DNA of 64,000 nucleotides from Mycobacterium florentinum (GTDB lineage Bacteria > Actinomycetota > Actinomycetes > Mycobacteriales > Mycobacteriaceae): positions 5,518,001 through 5,582,000 of the forward strand of contig NZ_AP022576.1 in assembly GCF_010730355.1 (NCBI RefSeq), written 5' to 3'. Positions 56,380 through 64,000 of the stretch are shown here, in pieces; within the stretch, counting starts at the first letter, position 1; the number at the start of each line of letters is the position of its first letter. Below the pieces are notes generated by a model, which was not told the DNA's origin, searched no databases, and saw only the letters and a list, made by a program, of their open reading frames with translations. Position numbers and translations under genes: made by a program.

Positions 56380-57119
56380 GACGCGTGCAACCCGCATTCG
56401 GTTTTGGCCTGTCCCTGCCAACGTCCGCTGCGGGGGTCGGCGCCTTCGGCCGGTTTGGCGGTGCAAGGGGCGCAGCCGATCGACGGATAACCTTCGTAGA
56501 CAAGCGGATTGACCAGGACGTCGTGCTCGTCGATGTAGTTCTGCATGTCGTCGTCGGTCCACGCCGCCAGCGGGTTGATCTTCACCAGTTTGAATGCCTC
56601 GTCGAAACTGATCAATGGCGCGTTCGCGCGGGTGGGTGCCTCGACCCGGCGTATCCCGGTCACCCAGGCGGAGTAACCACTGAGCGCTTTGCTCAGCGGG
56701 GCGACCTTGCGCAGCCGGCAGCATTCACCGGGGTCCCGCGCGAACAGGTCTTTGCCGTTGCGCTCGTCTTGCTCGGCCACCGTGTGCTCCGGCGTGACGT
56801 TGAGAACCCGTACGTCGTAGACGGATTCGACCGCGTCGCGAGTACCGATCGTTTCGACGAAGTGATAGCCGGTGTCGAGGAACAGCACCGGTACACCGGG
56901 GCGCACCTTGGACGCCATATCCACCAGCACGGCATCCTGCATATTGGAGGCGACGATGTAGTTGCATGTCGCCCAGCCGCGCGGTCCGTTGATACCGCCG
57001 AAGTTCTCATCCGTCCAGCGCAGCAGCTCGGTCGCGCTGGCGCCCTCCAGTTCGGCCGCGCCCCGGGCGGCCAGCTCGCGCAGGGCGGCGTAGGCCGGAT
57101 CGGTCGCTTGGTCGCTCAT
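56376..57119 (-). CDS. cysH: Adenosine 5'-phosphosulfate (APS) reductase
   Basis: 247 aa. Reduces APS to sulfite with thioredoxin. The [4Fe-4S] cysteines that mark APS rather than PAPS reductases are present as a CC pair (GECCRLRKV) and CxxC (CAPCTA). The catalytic cysteine is in the C-terminal KTECGLH. PP-loop residues SNMQDAVLVD bind the nucleotide. ATG 57119 overlaps the sirA stop by 4 bp; the long open frame upstream is antisense-free sirA in another frame and is left out. Middle gene of sirA-cysH-che1. Confidence 0.95.
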   Translation of the reverse strand: MSDQATDPAYAALRELAARGAAELEGASATELLRWTDENFGGINGPRGWATCNYIVASNMQDAVLVDMASKVRPGVPVLFLDTGYHFVETIGTRDAVESVYDVRVLNVTPEHTVAEQDERNGKDLFARDPGECCRLRKVAPLSKALSGYSAWVTGIRRVEAPTRANAPLISFDEAFKLVKINPLAAWTDDDMQNYIDEHDVLVNPLVYEGYPSIGCAPCTAKPAEGADPRSGRWQGQAKTECGLHAS

Positions 57120-58783
57120 CGCAGATCGCCCTCCTCGGCGCGAAGCGCCCACTGCGCGAACCGTTCCCCGTCGTTGCGGTGCTTGAGGAAATTGCGCGCC
57201 ACCCGATCGATGTAGTCGCCCAGCTCGTCGCTGGTGACCTTGTGCTGGCGCAGTTTTCGACCGAATCCGCTGTCCAGGCCGAGGCTGCCACCCAGGTGTA
57301 CCTGGAAGCCCTCGACCGAGTTGCCATCGCCGTCGTCGACCATCTGGCCCTTGAAGCCGATGTCGGCGACCTGAATTCGCGCGCACGAGTTGGGGCAGCC
57401 GTTGATGTTGACGGTGATCGGAACATCGAGCTGCGAGTTGATGTCTTCGAGCCGAGCCTCCAGCTCGGGTACCAAAGTCTGTGCCTTGACCCGAGTTTCG
57501 GCGAAGGACAGCTTGCAGTACTCGATCCCGGTGCACGCCATCAGGTTCCGGCGCCAATGCGACGGCTGCGACTGCAGGCCGAGTGCCTCCAAACCGGCGA
57601 TCAGGTCGTCGAGCTTGTCGTCGGGGATGTCGAGGATGACCAGCTTCTGGTAGGGCGTGAACCGGATCCGGTCGGAGCCGGCCTGCTCGGCGAGGTCGGC
57701 CACCGCGGTGAGGATGGTGCCCGACACGCGCCCCGCGATGGCGGCGACGCCGACCGCGTTGAGCCCGTTCTTGAGTCGCTGCACGCCGACATGGTCGATC
57801 GGATGCTTGACCGGCTCGGGGGCCGGTCCGTCGATCAGCGGACGCTTGAGGTACTCGGTCTCCAGGACTTCGCGAAACTTCTCGATGCCCCAGTCCTTGA
57901 TCAGGAACTTCAGCCGCGCCTTGGCCCGCAGCCGCCGGTAGCCGTAATCGCGGAAGATCGAGGTCACCGCGTGCCACACCTCGGGCACCTCTTCGAGCGG
58001 CACCCAGGCGCCGACCCGTTGACCCAGCATCGGGTTGGTCGACAGGCCGCCACCGACCCAGAGGTCCAGCCCGGGGCCGTGCTCGGGGTGGTTGACGCCG
58101 ATGAACGCGATGTCGTTGACCTCGTGCACCACATCCTGCAGACCCGAGATCGCGGTCTTGTACTTGCGCGGCAGGTCGGCGAAGTCGGGGTCGCCGATGT
58201 AGCGGCGGACGATCTCGTCGATCGCCCAGGTCGGGTCGAGCACCTCGTCCAGCGACTCACCGGCCAGCGGTGAGCCCAGGATGACGCGCGGGCAGTCACC
58301 ACAGGCCTCGGCGGTCTGCAGTCCGACCTCGGCCAGGCGCCGCCAGATCTCGGGGACGTCCTCCACCCGTATCCAGTGGTATTGCACGTTCTCTCGATCG
58401 GAGATATCGGCGGTGTCGCGGGCGAATTCGGTGGAGATCTGGCCCACGGTGCGCAGCGCGGCCGCCGACAGTGCGCCGCCGTCGCAGCGCACCCTCATCA
58501 TGAAGTATTTGGCTTCCAGCAAATCGGCATTGTCGTCGCCCGTGAACGAGCCGTCGTAGCCCTGCTCGCGCTGGGTGTACAGACCCCACCAGCGCATCCG
58601 GCCCCGCAGATCGTTCTTCTCGATGCTGTCGAAGCCCTCTTTGGCGTAGACGTTTTCGATGCGTTCGCGCACCTCGAGCGGGGGGCCGGCCTGCTTGAAC
58701 TCCTCGTTGGGGTTGAGCGGCTCGCGATCCCCCAGCGCCCACTGGCCCTCGCTTCGAGCCTTGGCGGGACGGGCTGTGGTCAT
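57116..58783 (-). CDS. sirA: Ferredoxin-dependent sulfite reductase
   Basis: 555 aa (also named nirA in mycobacteria). Six-electron reduction of sulfite to sulfide with siroheme and [4Fe-4S]. Cluster/siroheme cysteines follow CX5C (CTGIEYC) and CX3C (CPNSC). Tyr69 (WGLYTQRE) and Cys161 (ACGDCP) match in number and context the covalently linked Tyr69-Cys161 pair of M. tuberculosis SirA, which separates sulfite from nitrite reductases. The start ATG has AAGGAG 8 nt upstream, but this lies inside a perfect 6-bp hairpin (58785-58799). Led by a cysteine-rich small ORF. Confidence 0.96.
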   Translation of the reverse strand: MTTARPAKARSEGQWALGDREPLNPNEEFKQAGPPLEVRERIENVYAKEGFDSIEKNDLRGRMRWWGLYTQREQGYDGSFTGDDNADLLEAKYFMMRVRCDGGALSAAALRTVGQISTEFARDTADISDRENVQYHWIRVEDVPEIWRRLAEVGLQTAEACGDCPRVILGSPLAGESLDEVLDPTWAIDEIVRRYIGDPDFADLPRKYKTAISGLQDVVHEVNDIAFIGVNHPEHGPGLDLWVGGGLSTNPMLGQRVGAWVPLEEVPEVWHAVTSIFRDYGYRRLRAKARLKFLIKDWGIEKFREVLETEYLKRPLIDGPAPEPVKHPIDHVGVQRLKNGLNAVGVAAIAGRVSGTILTAVADLAEQAGSDRIRFTPYQKLVILDIPDDKLDDLIAGLEALGLQSQPSHWRRNLMACTGIEYCKLSFAETRVKAQTLVPELEARLEDINSQLDVPITVNINGCPNSCARIQVADIGFKGQMVDDGDGNSVEGFQVHLGGSLGLDSGFGRKLRQHKVTSDELGDYIDRVARNFLKHRNDGERFAQWALRAEEGDLR

Positions 58784-58784
58784 T

Positions 58785-58799
58785 CGAAGGTCTCCTTCG
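58785..58799 (-). promoter_or_regulatory. Hairpin sequestering the sirA Shine-Dalgarno
   Basis: On the minus strand CGAAGG, loop AGA, CCTTCG forms a perfect 6-bp stem ending one base before the sirA ATG. The Shine-Dalgarno AAGGAG occupies the 5' arm and loop, so the closed hairpin hides it from the ribosome. This suits translation control by the upstream cysteine leader ORF. Confidence 0.6.
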
Positions 58800-58896
58800 C
58801 GGGCTGTGCAAGCGTGGACGCGCGACTCACCGGTGATTTGCGGCGGCCGCAGATCCGGCGCCAGCTGGACGTACAGGTGGGGGCGGGTCTACGGGG

Positions 58897-58989
58897 TCAA
58901 GCCGGACAGCTACAGCTGCAGACGCGCTTGAGATCGATGTGCCGTCGCGCCACTAACGCAATGCGCAAGCTGGGCTGGGCGAGGGTCAC
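58897..58989 (-). CDS. Cysteine-rich leader peptide of the sulfite reductase operon
   Basis: 30 aa from GTG 58989, ending ...KRVCSCSCPA: three Cys codons alternate with Ser six codons before the stop. CAGAAT on the minus strand (58996-59001) is a plausible -10 box 6 nt before the GTG, so the ORF should be leaderless. It ends 113 nt before sirA, nearly the same spacing as the subI leader. In M. smegmatis, leaderless polycysteine ORFs stall when cysteine is short and switch on the downstream operon. The sirA Shine-Dalgarno is sequestered in a hairpin, as that model needs. Confidence 0.75.
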   Translation of the reverse strand: MTLAQPSLRIALVARRHIDLKRVCSCSCPA

Positions 58990-59294
58990 GCGCCCATTCT
59001 GCCACGGATGACGACGGGCCGTGCCACCAGGTCGGATTTGTTCTCACGGTGAGCAAAACTACCCGACAATCCTGGGTAATTCGACACACAAAACCGAGAA
59101 ATCCCTGAGAGGCCGCCCGCCGCCCGTCTGACGTGCCCGATTAGCCGACCGTCCGGACAAGTCGGTGTCGATGCGTCCGTCCTGCGGCGCCGCGAGGTGG
59201 CTCGTACAGTCGTGCGCCGGCGACGGGGTGAATTTGCTCACCTACGCATCCGTCGGGCGACCGGCGAGACCCGGCGAACGTGCAATCATTTGGC
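58990..59294. other. Intergenic region between the sirA leader and hemW
   Basis: 305 bp. Beyond the leader promoter no gene is seen. In M. tuberculosis a small gene and rpfD lie between sirA and hemN; nothing here resembles a resuscitation factor or its remnant. A short stem (TACCC...GGGTA near 59060-59080) is weak. AATCAT at 59284-59289 may be the -10 box of hemW. Confidence 0.4.
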
Positions 59295-60467
59295 ATGGCT
59301 CTTCGCGCGGCACCGGTTGAGCTGCCCGGGATGCAGCGCAACCCCGGACGGTCGTTCGGGGTGTACGTCCATGTCCCGTTCTGCATAACCCGTTGCGGGT
59401 ATTGCGATTTCAACACCTACACACCCGCGGAGTTGGGCGGCGTCAACCCGGACGCCTGGCTGGAGGCGTTGCGCACCGAGCTGGCGCTGGCCGCCGCGCG
59501 GCTGGACGCGCCGACGGTGAACACCGTGTTCGTCGGGGGTGGGACGCCGTCGCTGCTGGGCCCTGCGCGCATCGTCGCGTTGCTGGACATGGTGCGCGAG
59601 CATTTCGTACTGGCGCCGGACGCCGAGATCACCACCGAGGCCAACCCGGAGTCCGCCTGGCCGGACTTCTTCGAGGCCGCCCGAGCGGCCGGGTTCACTC
59701 GGGTGTCGCTCGGTATGCAGTCGGTGTCCCCATTCGTGCTGGGCGTCCTCGACCGGATCCACACGCCGAACCGGTCGGCGGCGGCCGCCCGCGAGGCATT
59801 GGCGGCGGGCTTCGAACACGTCAGCCTTGACTTGATCTACGGAACGCCGGGTGAAACCGATGACGAGCTGCTGCGCTCGGTCGATACGGCGATCGCGACC
59901 GGCGTCGACCACGTGTCCGCATATGCGTTGGTGGTCGAGGAGGGAACCGCGCTGGCGCGCAGGGTCCGCAGCGGCGAGCTGGCCGCACCCGACGACGACG
60001 TGTTGGCCCACCGCTACGAGTTGCTCGACGAGCGCCTGTCCGTGGCCGGCTTCGATTGGTACGAGGTGTCCAACTGGTCGCGGCCCGGCGGTGAGTGCCG
60101 ACACAATGTCGGCTACTGGGACGGTGGGCAGTGGTGGGGTGCGGGACCGGGTGCGCACGGATATGTCGGCGCAACGCGGTGGTGGAATGTCAAGCACCCC
60201 ACCAGTTACTCGGAGACGCTGGCCGATTCGGTGTTGCCGGTAGCGGGATTCGAGCAGCTCGACGCCGCGGCATTGCACACCGAGGATGTGCTGTTGAAAA
60301 CCCGGATGCGCCAGGGACTCCCGCTGGAGGTGCTCGACGCCGCGGAGCGCGAACGAGCCAAAACCGTTGTTGCCGAAGGCTTGCTGGTCGCCGATGCCGA
60401 CCGGCTGGTCCTCACGCCGCGTGGCCGGTTGCTGGCCGACGCGGTCGTGCGGACACTGCTGGGGTGA
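59295..60467 (+). CDS. hemN: HemW/HemN-type radical SAM protein
   Basis: 390 aa from ATG 59295. Radical SAM cluster motif CITRCGYCDF (CX3CX2C) is followed by GGGTPSLLG and, later, RVSLGMQSV. True oxygen-independent coproporphyrinogen oxidases (HemN) have a fourth cysteine right after the motif; it is missing here, where Phe stands. HemW-like heme chaperones have exactly this pattern, so the traditional hemN name probably overstates the enzyme activity. A later start (ATG 59331) would also keep the whole domain. AATCAT 5 nt upstream suggests a leaderless start. Confidence 0.85.
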   Translation: MALRAAPVELPGMQRNPGRSFGVYVHVPFCITRCGYCDFNTYTPAELGGVNPDAWLEALRTELALAAARLDAPTVNTVFVGGGTPSLLGPARIVALLDMVREHFVLAPDAEITTEANPESAWPDFFEAARAAGFTRVSLGMQSVSPFVLGVLDRIHTPNRSAAAAREALAAGFEHVSLDLIYGTPGETDDELLRSVDTAIATGVDHVSAYALVVEEGTALARRVRSGELAAPDDDVLAHRYELLDERLSVAGFDWYEVSNWSRPGGECRHNVGYWDGGQWWGAGPGAHGYVGATRWWNVKHPTSYSETLADSVLPVAGFEQLDAAALHTEDVLLKTRMRQGLPLEVLDAAERERAKTVVAEGLLVADADRLVLTPRGRLLADAVVRTLLG

Positions 60468-60473
60468 GCCGCG

Positions 60474-61712
60474 TCAGACGCCGAACCACCGTCCGATCAC
60501 GCGGGCAATCTCGATGTAGAGCGGGATTCCGATGGTGACGTTGTAGGAGAACGTCAGACCCAGTGACGCGGCCAACGGCAGTGTCGGGCTCGCTTCCGGG
60601 ATTGCCAGTCGCTGGACCGCCGGCACGGCGATGTAGGACGCCGCGCCGCACAGGACCGCGAACAGCACGTAGGTGCCCGTCTTGAAGTCGGTGTGGGTCA
60701 CGCTGGCATAGGTGCACGCGACGAAAATGCCCAGCGTGGCAAAGACATTCGGGGCCAGCAACGCAAAGAAGATGAATCCGGGCCCCGCCGTTCTCAGGTC
60801 TTTCAACTTGCGCGACGCCGTCATGCCCATCTCGAGCAGGAACAGACAGAGCACACCCTGGAACGCCATGACGAAGAACTTGTCGTCGTCTTGGACCACC
60901 TTTTGGCCCTGCAGACCACTGATCAGGCCGATCACGATCCCGCCGATCAGCAGCACCAACCCGGGGTTGAGGAAGACCTCCTGGATCAGCTCACGGGAGA
61001 ACAGCGACGGCTTCTTCTTGGTGAGCTGGGTACCCGGACTCACATCGAGTTCCTCTGTGCGCTCACCCTTTTCCAGCGAAAGCTCGAGCTCCTCCTCGAT
61101 ACCCAAGGCGCGCTCGGTCTCCAGGCTCTGGCCGTGCGGAGGCCGTGCCGCGGTGCCGGGCCCGACGCCGACCTTGACCGCCACGTAGTCCGGCTCGTCG
61201 GCCATGTTGCCCGCCGAGTCGACCCCGCGGTGCCGCAGATGCGCTACCAGGTAGAGCGCCACCAGGCAGCCGGGAATCTCCATGACGGCCAGCATCACCG
61301 GCATGTAGGCGTTGAAGGCGATGTTCACCGCGGTAAGGACCGCCACGCAGGTGGCGAACGTGCCGGCCGAGTCCGACCCGTAATAACCGGCGACGGTTGC
61401 CCGGTCGATTCTGCGCAATTTGGTCAGCCAGCCGAGCAGGTAATAGGCGATGATGCCGATCGTGAAGTTGAGCACGAAGCCCAACACCATGAATCCCACG
61501 ATCGCCCCGACGCTGGAGGCATTGACCTCGGCGAGTTCCTCACCCCCGTGCCAGCCGATAGCCAACAGCAGGTACATGGTGAGGCCTTGGTAGATCACAT
61601 AAGGGAACTCGAATCGCACCTTCAAGATCGGAATCAGAAATCCGAAGTAGAAGAAAAGCAACAGCGGCTTGAACAGGTTATGCGTGAAGTTATGCCAGAA
61701 CTCTTGCAGCAT
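60474..61712 (-). CDS. Membrane permease resembling sodium-dependent bicarbonate transporters (SbtA/DUF897)
   Basis: 412 aa from ATG 61712, with AGAGG 9 nt upstream. About ten helices in two inverted halves, separated by a hydrophilic Glu-rich loop (residues ~170-250, EEELELSLEKGERTEEL). The first half has IYQGLTMYLLLAIGWHGGEEL and VAGYYGSDSAGTFATCVAVL, the second VLCLFLLEMGMTASRKL-like LFLLEMGMTASRKL and YVLFAVLCGAASYIAVPA. This repeats the SbtA pattern (residues from both halves form the ion site). Bicarbonate as substrate is inference; the M. tuberculosis orthologue by order, Rv2387, is uncharacterised. It is convergent with hemW, 6 bp apart. Confidence 0.6.
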   Translation of the reverse strand: MLQEFWHNFTHNLFKPLLLFFYFGFLIPILKVRFEFPYVIYQGLTMYLLLAIGWHGGEELAEVNASSVGAIVGFMVLGFVLNFTIGIIAYYLLGWLTKLRRIDRATVAGYYGSDSAGTFATCVAVLTAVNIAFNAYMPVMLAVMEIPGCLVALYLVAHLRHRGVDSAGNMADEPDYVAVKVGVGPGTAARPPHGQSLETERALGIEEELELSLEKGERTEELDVSPGTQLTKKKPSLFSRELIQEVFLNPGLVLLIGGIVIGLISGLQGQKVVQDDDKFFVMAFQGVLCLFLLEMGMTASRKLKDLRTAGPGFIFFALLAPNVFATLGIFVACTYASVTHTDFKTGTYVLFAVLCGAASYIAVPAVQRLAIPEASPTLPLAASLGLTFSYNVTIGIPLYIEIARVIGRWFGV

Positions 61713-61993
61713 TAGTGCCTCTCTTTTTCCGTCCGGTGGCCCGGGTGAAGCACCGTCTGCGAGCGGGGCTACCTCGAACATCCCGACGACCGTGGAAAAT
61801 TTAGCTCCGCCGCTGCCAAACCGCCACTCGGATCTGACCCGAAATGTGCATGTTGTTCCAAGCCGCGCCGAAATGGCTGCACCTCACAAAACCCGTGGTC
61901 ACAGCGATGCTGGTAGGACCGGGTGAGTCGCGATTAGCGTGAATCTGGTGTGAGTTGGCTGTGCATTTACTGTCAGGATTAGCGTGTCGGTGC
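61713..61993. other. Intergenic region upstream of the permease
   Basis: 281 bp, less GC-rich than its surroundings. It should hold the minus-strand promoter of the permease gene; the AT-rich stretch 61795-61860 is the best place. No repeat or RNA gene recognised. Confidence 0.3.
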
Positions 61994-62200
61994 TCAGCCG
62001 GATATTAGCGAGGGCCGGACCCCGGCGCCTCGTTTGCGGTGCGTCACGGACAGCCATGCGGACGGTGAGTAATGCGTCGTAATTTCTTCGAATCCATCGA
62101 CCCGCGAAACCGTAAGCACGCCCGTTTCCTGGTTAATTTCGAGTTCGTCCCCGTCGGATGCGTGGACTTCCTCACCGTTCGCGAGCCTGATCACGAACAT
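61994..62200 (-). CDS. Small conserved-looking protein of unknown function
   Basis: 68 aa from ATG 62200, chosen because GAGAGGA precedes it; the frame allows 18 more codons upstream. The product (FVIRLANGEEVHASDGDELEI, then TGVLTVSRVDGFEEITTHYSP) looks like a small beta-rich fold and ends in a basic tail. No known family. Good codon usage and a strong Shine-Dalgarno support a real gene. It stands alone between the permease and mbtI. Confidence 0.6.
   Translation of the reverse strand: MFVIRLANGEEVHASDGDELEINQETGVLTVSRVDGFEEITTHYSPSAWLSVTHRKRGAGVRPSLISG

Positions 62201-64000
<1,800 letters not shown>

Overview
The window is GC-rich actinobacterial DNA with the gene order of a slow-growing Mycobacterium. 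The backbone runs proA, moxR/VWA pair, nadD-rsfS-gpgP-octT-degV, comEA-comEC-holA-rpsT, an ATP-grasp/alpha-E/transglutaminase trio, rnz, a CBS protein, lepA-lppR, a GH15 trehalase, subI-cysT-cysW-cysA1, che1-cysH-sirA, hemW, an SbtA-like permease and mbtI. This is the M. tuberculosis Rv2427c-Rv2386c order read in the opposite sense. Neighbours known from M. tuberculosis are missing here: eis, PE24, the rpfD region and the PE_PGRS gene. The large lipid locus below is not at this site in M. tuberculosis. Together this points to an M. avium complex-like or related non-tuberculous slow grower; the species cannot be fixed from the sequence alone.

Layout: 1-9.1 kb holds an MscS/cNMP channel fragment, proline synthesis, a MoxR/VWA chaperone pair, an orphan methyltransferase, NAD and ribosome-silencing genes and two genes of methylglucose lipopolysaccharide (MGLP) synthesis. 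9.1-35.0 kb is an inserted lipid-export block: mmpL-mmpS, a reductase-like gene, fadD (FAAL), a PE-PPE hydrolase/acyltransferase, an MmpL10-type transporter and a PapA3-type acyltransferase on the minus strand. A divergent 11-kb bimodular pks follows, then a two-subunit acyl-CoA dehydrogenase. The set pks-papA3-mmpL10-PE-fadD23 is the trehalose polyphleate (TPP) locus described in M. smegmatis and M. abscessus and formerly attributed to glycopeptidolipids. 35.2-51.2 kb is housekeeping: DNA uptake-like genes, holA, rpsT, an uncharacterised predicted peptide-ligation cluster, RNase Z, LepA and trehalase. 51.3-59.0 kb is assimilatory sulfur metabolism (sulfate import, APS reduction, sulfite reduction, siroheme chelatase). 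59.3-64.0 kb holds hemW, the permease, a small unknown gene and the start of the mycobactin locus under an IdeR box.

The most interesting signals are regulatory. Both sulfur operons are preceded by a tiny ORF, too short for normal gene calling, that ends in clustered cysteine codons and probably starts at the first base of its transcript (leaderless). These are 18 aa ending in Cys-Cys-Arg before subI and 30 aa with Cys-Ser-Cys-Ser-Cys before sirA. Each ends about 110 nt before its operon, and in each case the operon's Shine-Dalgarno sequence can be base-paired away. This fits paired cysteine-sensing attenuators controlling uptake and reduction of sulfate together. A second puzzle is the polyketide synthase: module 1 has ketoreductase but no dehydratase, module 2 is fully reducing. 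The repeating -CH=CH-CH2-CH2- unit of phleic acids can be made only if the module-2 dehydratase, or an outside one, also serves module 1.
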